Notes: generated by a model from the sequence alone, not told the origin. Positions 1-9,592 are shown, counted from the stretch's first letter. The stretch is 64,000 nucleotides of DNA from Saccharophagus degradans 2-40 (GCF_000013665.1 NC_007912.1:3589501-3653500); one strand, 5' to 3'. Translations and numbers: made by a program.

Positions 1-2099
1 AGTACTAGCTCATCATCTACGCTTAAACCATAGTGCGCTAACCAATCTTCTAAGCCGCTGGTATGCTTTTGCATAGCTAAACTGCGGTTAGATAAATTAG
101 CCGAAAACGGTGAGGTTGCAGCGATAACCGTACCGCCTTTCATCAAGAACTGATCCACCGCAAACACTTGTTTCTCATTCAGCTCTTTTGGCGCGGCCAG
201 CACTAGAATGTCCGCCTCACCCGAAACAGCGCCATCGGATAAGTCTTCGCTAATAACATTCAACTCGCTGCCTATAAATGCTTCTAAGCGCGAGAAACGA
301 GCGCCACCTTGGCCGTAACCCATATAGGGTGATGCAGGGGCATTGCTAGGTGTAACCAGCGCAACCGTTTTGGTAAAACCTGTAGCGAAGCGTTTTATGC
401 CTGCCTCTAAGTTTCGCTCGAAGCTTGCCTGGGTCATGTCATCAATGGGGATTTGCACAACCTGTTCGCCGTTGCTGAGCGTCATATAAAAATAAAAACG
501 CTCGTTACTAAACAGGCTGGTAGCCATGGGCATAAAGCCGTAATCATCACCAATGCGTTTGGCTATTTCGGCGTTGCTATCTGGGTCGATAACATTCACT
601 TTTAATCGCCCATCGGCCTGCGCTTTAGTGCTATCAAGTACGCTGGTTACTTGCTGTTTAAACTCCGCCAATTGAGACGGTAGTTTCTCGTCTGCAGAGA
701 GGTAAGCGTTAAACATTAAATTGCTTTTTACGGTATCAAATAAATTACCGCCAGCTTGATAGCTGTGTAGCACCTTTTTAATTGCGCGGGTTAAATCGTG
801 CTCTGGGTTACGCAATTGCACATTAATGTCAGATTCACTGCGCGCTTGTACTTCTATAAGGTCGCCAAAGCCGAGTACTTGATATTCGTCGCCGTACTGT
901 ACTAGCACATCAAAATAGGAACTCACAATGGATGATTGGTATCTATCTGCCACTTGGAATGGCACTGGCTGAATGCCAAATTTTTGATTAGCCTCTTTTT
1001 CTAACTCTGGCTCGGCCATCGGGTCTACAAATTCAATGCGAACTTTACCATTGCCCGCTACTTGGTATTCTTTTATTAAGTCGCGCATTTGCGGCACTAA
1101 CGGCGCAAGTAGTGGGTGAGTTTTTGCACTGAAATAACCGCGAACCAAGAGCGGTTCTTGCAGTTGATTTAAATACCCCTTAGTGGATTCAGAGATGGAA
1201 TATTGGTTGCCGTGGGTAACATCCATGCGCAATACATTTATTTGATTCAACCAAATATTTGCCCCTAGCGCATTTAAAGCAAGCAATGCGGTGGCGGCCA
1301 CCCACTGCTTATGACGCGGTTTAACCCCATCGGTAGCCCAGCGTTCGCGCTCTAATACGTAGGTATTCAGAACTAAAAATACCGCAGCAATACTGATGTA
1401 GTAATACAAGTCTCGCATATCAATTACGCCGCGAGTAATAGACTCGAAGCGCGAGCCTGTACCCAATAAGCGCAACCATTCGCCAAACTGATTACCGGCA
1501 AAACTGGTAATACTGCTAGTGCCAACCAAATATAATAAACCGCTAAGCGCACAGGCACTTATTAAACTCACAATTTGGCTATCGGTACGGGCAGAGGCAA
1601 ACAAGCCGATACTTAAATAAGCCGCACCAAGTAAAATAGCAGCTATGTAACCGGCGAATACAGGGCCCCAATCTAAATCGCCTATGTACGCTACGGTAAT
1701 AGGCAGAGGTAATGTCAACACTAACGCAACGGCAAGTAAAAACATACAGCCTAGAAATTTACCTACAACAAAATGCCATAACGGCACGGCTTGAGTAAGT
1801 ATGTATTCAAGGGTACCGCTGCGACGTTCGTCACTCCATAGTCGCATTGTTAAGGTTGCACACAAAAATACTAACAGTAGCGGCATCCATTCAAACAGTG
1901 GGCGCACATCGGAAATATTGCGCGCAAAAAACGACTCCCCCCAAAAGAATATAAACAATGTAATTGCGGCAAATGTTGCCAAAAACAAATAGGCAACGGG
2001 CGAGGCGAAAAACAACGCAACCTCTTTTTTGGCCACACGCATTATGGTGCCCTTTGGCAACATGTCTGAGTGCACGCTTGCATTATTATTAGGCTGCAT
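1..2099 (-). CDS. ABC-2 permease fused to GldG-like domain (3' part cut by window edge)
   Basis: I translated the minus strand from an ATG at 2099 and found an open frame that runs off the left edge. The N-terminal third (about residues 20-260) is a membrane domain with several hydrophobic segments. It reads as an ABC-2 type permease that begins by describing an inner-membrane anchor (VAKKEVALFF) and contains the SGTLEYILT stretch usual in such permeases. The remainder is a long soluble region resembling the GldG/ABC_transp_aux family, with TKGYLNQL, VRGYFSAK and a late DILVLAAP segment. Its first codons overlap the end of the ATPase gene upstream by 11 bp, so the two are translationally coupled and probably form one exporter. 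GldFG in Bacteroidetes acts in gliding and secretion; in gammaproteobacteria the substrate is unknown. The fusion of permease and GldG parts is seen directly, the role is inferred. Confidence 0.8.
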   Translation of the reverse strand, partial: MQPNNNASVHSDMLPKGTIMRVAKKEVALFFASPVAYLFLATFAAITLFIFFWGESFFARNISDVRPLFEWMPLLLVFLCATLTMRLWSDERRSGTLEYILTQAVPLWHFVVGKFLGCMFLLAVALVLTLPLPITVAYIGDLDWGPVFAGYIAAILLGAAYLSIGLFASARTDSQIVSLISACALSGLLYLVGTSSITSFAGNQFGEWLRLLGTGSRFESITRGVIDMRDLYYYISIAAVFLVLNTYVLERERWATDGVKPRHKQWVAATALLALNALGANIWLNQINVLRMDVTHGNQYSISESTKGYLNQLQEPLLVRGYFSAKTHPLLAPLVPQMRDLIKEYQVAGNGKVRIEFVDPMAEPELEKEANQKFGIQPVPFQVADRYQSSIVSSYFDVLVQYGDEYQVLGFGDLIEVQARSESDINVQLRNPEHDLTRAIKKVLHSYQAGGNLFDTVKSNLMFNAYLSADEKLPSQLAEFKQQVTSVLDSTKAQADGRLKVNVIDPDSNAEIAKRIGDDYGFMPMATSLFSNERFYFYMTLSNGEQVVQIPIDDMTQASFERNLEAGIKRFATGFTKTVALVTPSNAPASPYMGYGQGGARFSRLEAFIGSELNVISEDLSDGAVSGEADILVLAAPKELNEKQVFAVDQFLMKGGTVIAATSPFSANLSNRSLAMQKHTSGLEDWLAHYGLSVDDELV

Positions 2100-3042
2100 G
2101 GCTTATACCTCCTAACGAACTCGTTTGATTAACTTCTTTAAATAGCGATTCTAGGTCACGTATTTCGGGTTTTAATTGAATGAGCTTGTGCTTTGCTTGC
2201 ACAATGGTTTCGGCCACTAACGCGGCCACGCTATCTAGCTCGGCATTTTTTTCTATTTCTATGCAGTAAATGGCATTGCTGCTTTCGCTGGGTAATGCAG
2301 ACACACTCGCTATCCCCGTAAGCTGGGTAAGCAACGTAGATTGATCGGAAGGCAACGACGTATGTAGCAGTAATGAGTTACTGCGTTTTAGATTTTCGAG
2401 TAATTCATCCACAGCCAGCTGCCCTGCACGCAACATAAGTACACGCGAACAGATAGCTTCTACCTCTTGCATAATATGGGTAGAAAGAATAACGGTTGCA
2501 TCCTGCGCGATATCTTTAATAAGTTTGCGCATTAGCAAGGTTTGCTCGGGGTCTAAACCATTAGTTGGTTCATCTAGAATTAGCAACTTGGGCTTACCGA
2601 GAATGGCCTGCGCCACCCCCACCCGCTGCTTGTAACCGCGCGATAACGTCGCTATGGGAGCAAGTAATTTTTCAGATATATCGGTAGCTTGTATAACGCG
2701 TTTTATCTCCGCGTTTTTTATTTCACCCTCTAGCCCTTTTAAACCTGCAGCGTAGTTTAAGTAATCTGCCACGCTCATTTCGGGGTATACGGGTAGGCTT
2801 TCTGGTAGGTAACCAAGCCCCTGCTGCACAAGTTTCGCGTCGTCCTCTAGCGAAACATCATCTAAGCTTACCGAGCCATTAGAGGGCTCTAGGTAACCGC
2901 TTATCATTTTCATGATTGTTGTTTTACCTGCGCCGTTATGGCCGAGCAAACCAACAATCTCGCCAGTTTTAATAGTAAAGCTTACGTTATCTACCGCTTT
3001 GAAATCGCCATAGCGTCGAGTTAACTGGGTAACATCCAGCAT
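2089..3042 (-). CDS. ABC transporter ATP-binding protein (GldA-like)
   Basis: This is a 317-residue ATPase subunit that powers the permease/GldG protein encoded just downstream. The Walker A motif GHNGAGKT lies at residues 34-41, followed by the signature LSRGYKQRV and the Walker B run LLILDEP with the H-loop STHIMQEVE. The C-terminal 90 residues form the extra domain usual in ABC-2 exporters of the CcmA/GldA type. I chose the start at 3042 because an excellent ribosome site, AAAGGAGGG, lies 4 nt upstream; a longer frame from 3087 has no such site and would add 15 unlikely residues. The stop overlaps the next start by 11 bp. Membership of the family is secure, the exported substrate is not known. 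Confidence 0.92.
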   Translation of the reverse strand: MLDVTQLTRRYGDFKAVDNVSFTIKTGEIVGLLGHNGAGKTTIMKMISGYLEPSNGSVSLDDVSLEDDAKLVQQGLGYLPESLPVYPEMSVADYLNYAAGLKGLEGEIKNAEIKRVIQATDISEKLLAPIATLSRGYKQRVGVAQAILGKPKLLILDEPTNGLDPEQTLLMRKLIKDIAQDATVILSTHIMQEVEAICSRVLMLRAGQLAVDELLENLKRSNSLLLHTSLPSDQSTLLTQLTGIASVSALPSESSNAIYCIEIEKNAELDSVAALVAETIVQAKHKLIQLKPEIRDLESLFKEVNQTSSLGGISHAA

Positions 3043-3344
3043 ACATCCCTCCTTTCGAGAAGAGTTATTGTTAGTATTTAAGTGCAAGCAGGTGCTGCAG
3101 CTTAATAGGAAGTAAAACGAGAACTAAATCGCAATTTAGAACGGGGGTGGTCGAGCAATAACCCTAGAAATGGGGGCTGATGCGTGAGTACGCATAGCAG
3201 AAGGTGTGTTCATCGAAAAATACATTGCTTTTGCCTCCAACGCTGCAGGGGAAAGTCCCATAACAAAGTGTTTTACGAAATGCGGAGGTTAAGATAGGGA
3301 TTCTTTTAAAAAGTTCAAGGGGATTTTAAACGGGAGTTTTGAGA
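3043..3344. other. Intergenic region upstream of the ABC operon
   Basis: There is no convincing gene here. The stretch separates the nuclease gene end from the ABC operon start and should hold the operon promoter, but I could not pick -35/-10 boxes with confidence. The part nearest 3345 runs into the periodic stop-codon repeat described separately. Confidence 0.5.
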
Positions 3345-3385
3345 CGCTAATCACTAGCAACTAGTGATTAGCGTTTAGCGCTTAA
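3345..3385. repeat. Heptad stop-codon ladder with perfect hairpin
   Basis: On the plus strand a TAA or TAG triplet starts at 3348, 3355, 3362, 3369, 3376 and 3383, that is every 7 nt. The first 29 bases also form a perfect inverted repeat: CGCTAATCACTAG (3345-3357), loop CAA, then CTAGTGATTAGCG (3361-3373). It lies directly after the stop codon of the minus-strand nuclease gene (stop at 3386-3388). No T-run follows on either strand, so it does not look like a standard terminator. Confidence 0.8.
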
Positions 3386-6223
3386 TTAGTTACAAGACAA
3401 CGGCTCTAAAGTAGCGTGCAGCTTTTGGTTGAACTCGCTCACACTTTCACCTTTAACCCAATCTCGTGGGCGAGTTTGGTTATCGGTAACTGCATCTACG
3501 CGCGCTAGCATATGGCATGCCACTTGAGTGCGCCCCAGCTCGTTCATGCGTACGGCGTAGTTCAGCGAACTCTGAATAGAATACACCGAAAACCAGCTAA
3601 ACCACTTGCGTGGGTGCATAGGTGAAATATTGCCTGCGCGAACTTCCTGTAAAAAGAACGCAGCCAATTCCGGTAGTGTGAAGGCGGCTTTAGTTAATTC
3701 AAAGCCCACTAGCACGGGGTCGTGGTCGGAGTTGCGAGCAGCAACACTAGCGTCAAAATAGCTCGCGCTGCGGCCGTAATCCAAGTTGTAATCTATTGCA
3801 TCGGCTTCGTCGGCGTTCACATTCCAAACCTGCGCAGCGGTGAGTTTTTCAAATAAACTATCGCTCACTAACAAGTAATCTAAGGTGCCTACTTGACCAT
3901 CGAATACGTAGGAGTATGCATGCTCAGATTCCACATTATTAAAGCCTTCTGCCAACAGGTATTGAATGGGCTCCTCTGCAGCATAAGCGTTTAAGTCGCC
4001 CAATATTATTTGATCGCTGTCGACCAAGCCTGTGGGAGAAGTTTGCAACCAAGCAATCACCGCTTGCGCAGCCTCCAAACGGCGCTGATTCCAGAAGCCG
4101 GCGCCATCATTTTTATCGAAGTTAGCATCGCTGCTATCAGTTAAGCCCGAACTGCCTTTAGATTTAAAATGGTTAGCTACCACGGTAAAGCTTTCTTTAC
4201 TTTCTAAATGAGTAAAGCTAACCGCCAGCGATACTCTATTGGTAGCCACACCGTTAAACAATGGGTTAGTGGCAAAATCGCGGCCGGCAAATAAAGGCAA
4301 GGTTTGCGCAACACTGTCTTCCAGCAGCGCAGGCACTGTACCCTCGGCCAATTGCACAACCGCAGGCTTATAGATCACCCCCACGGCAATGGCATCTGTG
4401 CCTACAAACGAAGAGCCTGGGAATGCATAGTCGTACAGAGTTTCACCCGCAACTGCGTTCACGCTATTCACTAGCATTTCAATTGCAGTGGAACCGTCGT
4501 TCACATTATCGAACTCATTTTCCAGCTCAACCAAACCCACAACATCGGCATCCATTGCTAAAATTGCCTGGGTTAATTTTGCTAGCTGACGATCGCGTTC
4601 TGCAATTGAATCTGCACCGCGCGGGTCGTGCCCTGCCATTGTAACCACACCGCTTTCATCGATAGTTGCGAAGAAATTAAGCACGTTAAAAGACGTGATT
4701 TTTAAATTGCCGTCAATACTAGGCGCGGCGGTTGGTCGAGGGTTACTTCGCTCAAAATGGTTGGTGCCATCGCTATGCGAACGCAGTCTCCAAGTCGCGC
4801 CAGATGAGGCATTACCGGCCCACTTGTAATCCAACACCCCAGTTAAATTATTTGCCGTATCACCCATTCTTGGTGCAGTTGCGGTTGTATATGGGGCGAA
4901 GCCATCTAATAAGTCTATGCTCTCGTTTTGGCTATTTAAACCGTCGTCATACACCATTGAGCGTGCACCTTGCTCTTGCAACCACACATCGTACAGAGTG
5001 GCATCTGGCGTATTTAGCTGGCTAAATTGCACTGGGCGCTCGCCCGCCGCCACACGAATTTCGTTAAAGCGGTCTAGCTGATACTGCTCGGTTATTTGCA
5101 CAGTATCCACTAGCGTAACCAGCATACCTTCGTAGGCTTCTAAGTTGGGCTGATAGCGACCATCTTGATTGATTGTTACATTGCTATTGCCTAACAGCGA
5201 CACCTGAGCAACATTGACTAAATCCAACTGTTGCTGGGCAAGTATTTCGATGGATTGCACATTCGTTAATTGGGTTTCACCGTAGTACTGCCCCACCGTA
5301 GCAACCACTTTTACTAGATCGCCCACATTTACATCAGCTAAAGACGTATTACCCTCGTAAACAAACACGCCCTCAGATGACAAGGCATTGCCGTCTTCGT
5401 CGCCAGCCTCTTCCTGTAAATAAAAGCCGCCAAGATTGCGCGCGGTATCGGCATCGTTATTTTGAAAGTCGCCAACAACTACCGCTTCAACGTGTACAAC
5501 TGTGCCGTTCAACGGGCTTACATCCTGCTCGCCGAACTGGTTGGAAATATAAGTACTTGGGTTACCTTGTATAGAAGAGATAAATACGGTTTCAATGACT
5601 GGCGTTTCGCCGTCACCGTCGCCGCCCTCTCCTTCGCCACCGCCATTGCTGCCCGTAGCAAACTGCTGCATTGGCAAAGGCACTGCAGCAGTGGCATTAG
5701 TTGTTTCGCCATCCCATGCATTTGGAGTACTGAATATCCATTCAGCAGCATTAAATGCTGTAGATGGCTCACTACCTGTTACACGATAGGCCCAACCGTC
5801 TAAATAATCCCATTCGGTACCTGTTCCATCCTGTGTTTGCACACCAAAAACATCGTACAAGGCGCCGTGCTGAAACAATTCAATTGCATCATCACCGTTA
5901 ATGCTCATAGCAGAGCTTGTGTAATGGGGGGCGAAGCCAAAAAACGCTTCAAATTGCACAGCTTCGCTGGCAACGTAGAGGTACTCACCAGCGCTTACGC
6001 TTACAGCGGGGAAGGTAAACTCCTCACCATCGGTACCGCCGCCGTTACTGGCGCTACCCAAACCGTACACACTTAAATCGGCTACATCGTCCGCTACATA
6101 TAGCTCTACCCCTTTGGGTACGCCACCGGTAATCGGCCCATCGTATACAGCAGTAATTATTACGTTGGCTTGTGTTGCCAAAGGCGTGAGCCCCAGCAAT
6201 AACGCCATTAATGTCTTTTTCAT
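3386..6223 (-). CDS. Secreted ExeM/NucH-type endonuclease
   Basis: A 945-residue exported nuclease. Residues 1-19 are a signal peptide (MKKTLMALLLGLTPLATQA). A lamin-tail-like beta domain follows (about 20-190), then a Gly/Glu-rich linker, an OB-fold-like region starting FISSIQGNPS, and an endonuclease/exonuclease/phosphatase domain at about 505-830. The key motifs of that fold are visible: NVLNFF, VELENEFDN with the metal-binding Glu, ILGDLNAY and the terminal NSDHDPV with catalytic His. ExeM and NucH proteins with this order degrade extracellular DNA and supply phosphate or remodel biofilm. A C-terminal 110 residues have no recognised fold, and no sorting signal is seen. I took the start at 6223, where the signal peptide begins; the longer frame from 6334 would put 37 residues before it. 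Confidence 0.88.
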   Translation of the reverse strand: MKKTLMALLLGLTPLATQANVIITAVYDGPITGGVPKGVELYVADDVADLSVYGLGSASNGGGTDGEEFTFPAVSVSAGEYLYVASEAVQFEAFFGFAPHYTSSAMSINGDDAIELFQHGALYDVFGVQTQDGTGTEWDYLDGWAYRVTGSEPSTAFNAAEWIFSTPNAWDGETTNATAAVPLPMQQFATGSNGGGEGEGGDGDGETPVIETVFISSIQGNPSTYISNQFGEQDVSPLNGTVVHVEAVVVGDFQNNDADTARNLGGFYLQEEAGDEDGNALSSEGVFVYEGNTSLADVNVGDLVKVVATVGQYYGETQLTNVQSIEILAQQQLDLVNVAQVSLLGNSNVTINQDGRYQPNLEAYEGMLVTLVDTVQITEQYQLDRFNEIRVAAGERPVQFSQLNTPDATLYDVWLQEQGARSMVYDDGLNSQNESIDLLDGFAPYTTATAPRMGDTANNLTGVLDYKWAGNASSGATWRLRSHSDGTNHFERSNPRPTAAPSIDGNLKITSFNVLNFFATIDESGVVTMAGHDPRGADSIAERDRQLAKLTQAILAMDADVVGLVELENEFDNVNDGSTAIEMLVNSVNAVAGETLYDYAFPGSSFVGTDAIAVGVIYKPAVVQLAEGTVPALLEDSVAQTLPLFAGRDFATNPLFNGVATNRVSLAVSFTHLESKESFTVVANHFKSKGSSGLTDSSDANFDKNDGAGFWNQRRLEAAQAVIAWLQTSPTGLVDSDQIILGDLNAYAAEEPIQYLLAEGFNNVESEHAYSYVFDGQVGTLDYLLVSDSLFEKLTAAQVWNVNADEADAIDYNLDYGRSASYFDASVAARNSDHDPVLVGFELTKAAFTLPELAAFFLQEVRAGNISPMHPRKWFSWFSVYSIQSSLNYAVRMNELGRTQVACHMLARVDAVTDNQTRPRDWVKGESVSEFNQKLHATLEPLSCN

Positions 6224-6383
6224 GCGTCCATAACCTCGAGTTGGCAAAAAGTAAATTCTCGCGCAATGGAAGCAAATTAACGTGACACACAAGTAACTGT
6301 TTTTTGGCGTTTTGGGGGCAGTTTTTTTACACAATTAATTTTGTGAAAAATGAGGGGAATAACGTTAACGAAGTTCAAACAAA

Positions 6384-6411
6384 ATCGCCCAGCAACAAAG
6401 TGCTGGGCGAT
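6384..6411 (-). terminator. Rho-independent terminator
   Basis: An 11-bp perfect stem, ATCGCCCAGCA / TGCTGGGCGAT, with loop ACAAAG, is followed on the minus strand by TTTTGTTTG. It sits 76 bp after the stop of the minus-strand lipoprotein gene. Confidence 0.8.
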
Positions 6412-6486
6412 AATTAAGTATTTCAAAATAGGCAGATCAATTAACTACATTCAAATAACAAACAATTAATTAAACTGTTTACTCAA

Positions 6487-8445
6487 TTAATTTGCGTAGT
6501 ACTTGGTAGATATAGACTGCTGCAACACAGAACCTGGCTTGCTAAGTTTGCCACCGGGCACTGACGTTTTCTGGGCAGTTTGCAGGCTATCGAACCCATC
6601 GTCGATACTATCATCGTCCACGAATTCATCTTCGCAATAATCTTCGCTCTCCCATGTGTTAATAGTATTCACCGAAATAGCACCATTCGATGCAACCACA
6701 ATATCGAACACTGCCCAGCACAACGAAGGCTCTCCTGCTGGTGGGGCATAAATGGTTTCGACCCCGTTTAAATTCAATTCCACACGAGCTGGCGATGCCG
6801 CTATGTCACTTAAGCCTGAATAGTGATGAACTGCATACCGGTAAGTACCTGGAACCGTAAACGAAGAGATACTTACTACTTCTGGACCAAAGCTCGATGT
6901 ATCATCCACATCTAGGTATATGTAGCTGTCTCCCATTACTGCGTCTTTTTGGGAGTAATAAACGTGGAAATCATCTATTAAAGCGTCATCTGCAACACCG
7001 AAAAAGTGGCTATCTAAATCGTCAGGATCTTCACCCCAACTTAAGGTAATAGTAGAAGAAGCTACATCGACCACCAAACAATCGGCTTGAGCAATATCAG
7101 CATCCCCCACATCAATGGTCAATGTACGGCTTTGTACACCGTTAATTGCCGTTAAGAAGGCGGTGGAATTAATCTTCACAGGAACACTAAATAAACCCTG
7201 CTCATTACTTACTGCCGAGGCAGTACCAATATAATCGAAACCTCGGGTAGAAACCGCCGCGCCAACTACGGCGGCGCCATTGGCGTCTTCAACACAGCCT
7301 TGGATATAAACAGTTTCGTAAATACGGTCGGCATTCCACACAGTAAAATGGGACACTGTACCTTCGTAAACCCAAACACCTTCGCGCTCTACTAATACAG
7401 CTTCGCCATCTTCTACCCAAAAACCTGTAGCCTCATCGAAGAAATACAGCGGGATAGTCGCCGGAGGTGCAGAGTTAACTGCAGCCACGGGGATACGAAT
7501 AGTCGCGGTTTGCCCTTCACCAAGATTCAACTCGTTACCAGCGGCATCGAAAAATTCAACGTTGATAGCGCCAAAGCTTTCAATCTGTGCCACTTCGCCA
7601 GAATCGGTAGAACGAGTTTGATATTCACCAGGCATTAATGCTGGGTCGCGGGTTGGGTCGATAATGGTGATCTCAGATGCAATTTCACCGCTGTATACAT
7701 TGCCGTCGGCATCTACAAATGCGTTAGCAGCAACGGTTACAACATCTACGTTTTCCACATCCAAATCACCGCCGGTAGCGGCGCTAAAGTTAACCACGGC
7801 ATTGATGGGTTGCAATCGTAATTCAGATTCAACTTCTACAGATTCCGCGGTTAAGTCGATTGAGCGCGATTGAGCGCTAAAACCTTGACCAGAAGCGCTC
7901 AATGTAACTCGGCCTTCCATTGGCGACACATATATTATTGCTTCGCCGTTATCATCTGTTTGTGCTGTTTGAGTAGTCACACCGTCTTCGGCTGTCCAGC
8001 CGGCCGTGACGTTTACATCGGCCAAGCTAACACCGGTAAAATAATTGCTTAACGTAACTTTTAGCACCGTTTTATTTGAGCAGGTAATTACCACATTGCT
8101 AATATCGGCAGCTACGGCATTAAATGTTGTATCGCTGGTAATGGCGCAATCTTGCTCTACGGGTATATTAGAAAGGCTTAACTCTACGTTTTCCCCCTCT
8201 TCAACGGTAGCAGGGAACTCAAAATTGCCATCTTCTGTGAGTTCTTTATTTGTGGATAACCCATTAAGCTGAACACTCCCATTCAAGCCTGTGACGCTAC
8301 CGCTAACATCAAATACTTGAGGCTCGATAACTGGGTCTACGACAGGGTCTAAGTTAGGGTCTACTTTTGAATTGGAGCCCCCGCAAGCACCGAGGGTAAG
8401 TGCTGTTATTAATAGGGTGAGCCCGCTGATAGATTTGTTGAACAT
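6487..8445 (-). CDS. Large lipoprotein with Ig/carboxypeptidase-regulatory-like domains
   Basis: A 652-residue predicted lipoprotein. The signal ends in the lipobox LGAC with the acylated Cys at position 21, followed by a Asp/Pro-rich linker (DPNLDPVVDPVIEP). Two or more regulatory-type beta domains follow (segments starting VFDVSGSV and VYIQGCVEDANGAAVVGA), as in carboxypeptidase-regulatory-like modules. Near the C-terminus a DLDSHFFG...VDDTSSFGPEV block resembles the YfaP/DUF2135 beta domain. The same kind of domain closes the vWA protein at 28570-31770. The start at 8445 has AGGAGAAAGT upstream. No catalytic residues are evident, so a surface structural or binding role is inferred. A terminator lies downstream and the gene is monocistronic. 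Confidence 0.78.
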   Translation of the reverse strand: MFNKSISGLTLLITALTLGACGGSNSKVDPNLDPVVDPVIEPQVFDVSGSVTGLNGSVQLNGLSTNKELTEDGNFEFPATVEEGENVELSLSNIPVEQDCAITSDTTFNAVAADISNVVITCSNKTVLKVTLSNYFTGVSLADVNVTAGWTAEDGVTTQTAQTDDNGEAIIYVSPMEGRVTLSASGQGFSAQSRSIDLTAESVEVESELRLQPINAVVNFSAATGGDLDVENVDVVTVAANAFVDADGNVYSGEIASEITIIDPTRDPALMPGEYQTRSTDSGEVAQIESFGAINVEFFDAAGNELNLGEGQTATIRIPVAAVNSAPPATIPLYFFDEATGFWVEDGEAVLVEREGVWVYEGTVSHFTVWNADRIYETVYIQGCVEDANGAAVVGAAVSTRGFDYIGTASAVSNEQGLFSVPVKINSTAFLTAINGVQSRTLTIDVGDADIAQADCLVVDVASSTITLSWGEDPDDLDSHFFGVADDALIDDFHVYYSQKDAVMGDSYIYLDVDDTSSFGPEVVSISSFTVPGTYRYAVHHYSGLSDIAASPARVELNLNGVETIYAPPAGEPSLCWAVFDIVVASNGAISVNTINTWESEDYCEDEFVDDDSIDDGFDSLQTAQKTSVPGGKLSKPGSVLQQSISTKYYAN

Positions 8446-8746
8446 ACTTTCTCCTACTCCATGATAAGCCCGCACATTTCCATATGCAGGTAACTTTTCC
8501 AATATAAGGCACTTCTTTTTGCCGAGCGCATTAAACCAAATTGTGCGCCTAAAGCAACACTGGTTAATAACGTCATTATTGAGATACGCATCACAATTAC
8601 TGCAAACGCCGCAAAAAAGGTTCGCTCGCGAGATTCAATCTGTCGAGCTAGCGCACGTTTCACGCCAGTAAAATCTTACTGAAGCAAGCTTAACCCAATC
8701 TGAACAACGCAAAAGATACATTTACTAACCTATGGGCTAACACTAT
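8446..8746. other. Intergenic region, no gene seen
   Basis: A 70-codon minus-strand frame exists in 8454-8663, but it has no ribosome site, overlaps the lipoprotein leader and shows no recognisable protein sequence. I see no strong hairpin. The region presumably holds the lipoprotein promoter. Confidence 0.4.
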
Positions 8747-9379
8747 TTAGTAAGCGCGACCTATAACAAAAGCCATATTTTGCTGCACTGTTACATCGAT
8801 ATACTGCGATACATATGCACCAATATACCAATGCTTGCTAGGCGAATAGGTTAGGCGGGGCTGTAGGTAAAAGCCGGTATTTACTTTGATGGGTTCTTCA
8901 TAGCAATTACGGCAGTTTATAATGCCGCGGCTAGAAAAAAGTTGATGTTCATACCCTGCGGTAAATGCGATTTGAACAGAAGATAACAAAGAGTAGTGAT
9001 ATCCACCTTCTACATATAAGTTTACGGCGCCCGCGGTGGAGCTAACAGAGTTACCCGAACCATTGGTGTTATTTACTTGTTGGGTGAACTTAGCGTTATC
9101 GTGATACAAAAACGCAGATACGCCACCCGCTAGCAACCAATGTTTTTGCTGCTTTTCGCTACCAAATCGCAGCGCTTGGGCCGTGGTATCTATGCCCTGA
9201 TTCAATACTGTATCTGCTAATGTTATTTGCCCTATGGCAGCATAACCGCGATATTCGTCGTACGGAAAAGCATCCTTTACAGAAAAGGCGCAACCACTAT
9301 AAATAAGAGCACAGCACGCAAACAGCCAAGCGCCTAATGTCTTTTGCCCTTTGACTAAACTGAACGGGTTGATAATCAA
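8747..9379 (-). CDS. Small predicted outer-membrane lipoprotein
   Basis: A 210-residue protein with a signal peptide ending in a plausible lipobox (YSGC, Cys30). The rest alternates aromatic and small residues in short beta strands (LYVEGGYHYSLLSS, IAFTAGYEHQLFSS, WYIGAYVSQYIDV) and ends in an aromatic (GRAY), as outer-membrane beta-barrels do. A lipobox and a barrel end are unusual together, so one of the two signs may be misleading. The start is TTG at 9379, with CGGAGA 9 nt upstream and no better internal start. I do not recognise a specific family. It is transcribed alone. Confidence 0.6.
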   Translation of the reverse strand: MIINPFSLVKGQKTLGAWLFACCALIYSGCAFSVKDAFPYDEYRGYAAIGQITLADTVLNQGIDTTAQALRFGSEKQQKHWLLAGGVSAFLYHDNAKFTQQVNNTNGSGNSVSSTAGAVNLYVEGGYHYSLLSSVQIAFTAGYEHQLFSSRGIINCRNCYEEPIKVNTGFYLQPRLTYSPSKHWYIGAYVSQYIDVTVQQNMAFVIGRAY

Positions 9380-9407
9380 AACATATTCTCCGTGAACTGA
9401 GCGTACC

Positions 9408-9480
9408 TATTTTGCCTTTTTATTTGGCCTATATATTTGGTCTATTTATCTAGCCTGTTTAATCGGCCGATTTATTTAAC
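9408..9480. repeat. Degenerate 13-nt tandem repeat
   Basis: Five diverged 13-nt units run head to tail: TATTTTGCCTTTT, TATTTGGCCTATA, TATTTGGTCTATT, TATCTAGCCTGTT and TAATCGGCCGATT, then a partial TATTTAAC. They lie between the start of the minus-strand outer-membrane lipoprotein gene and the divergent molybdate operon. They could be a decayed minisatellite or a cluster of regulator sites. Confidence 0.6.
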
Positions 9481-9571
9481 GAGCTTTGACCAACTTACTG
9501 TGCCTACCTACACTTTGCCAGCCCTCTTCGACGAGTGGCTTCGCGGCATCCCCTCACCGCCTTACGCGGCC

Positions 9572-9592
9572 AACATACTAGCGCAATATGTT
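9572..9592. promoter_or_regulatory. Candidate operator upstream of modAB
   Basis: An inverted repeat, AACATA - 9 nt - TATGTT, ends 36 bp before the modAB start. The position and symmetry fit an operator. It only loosely resembles a ModE site, so the regulator is left open. Confidence 0.25.

Noticed and set aside
3345-3373. Rho-independent terminator for the nuclease gene
   Set aside because: The hairpin is perfect but no T-run follows on the minus strand.
4732-5025. 97-codon plus-strand frame
   Set aside because: It lies antisense within the nuclease gene and is a shadow of its codons.
8454-8663. 70-codon minus-strand frame upstream of the lipoprotein gene
   Set aside because: No ribosome site, overlap with the lipoprotein leader, and no recognisable protein features.
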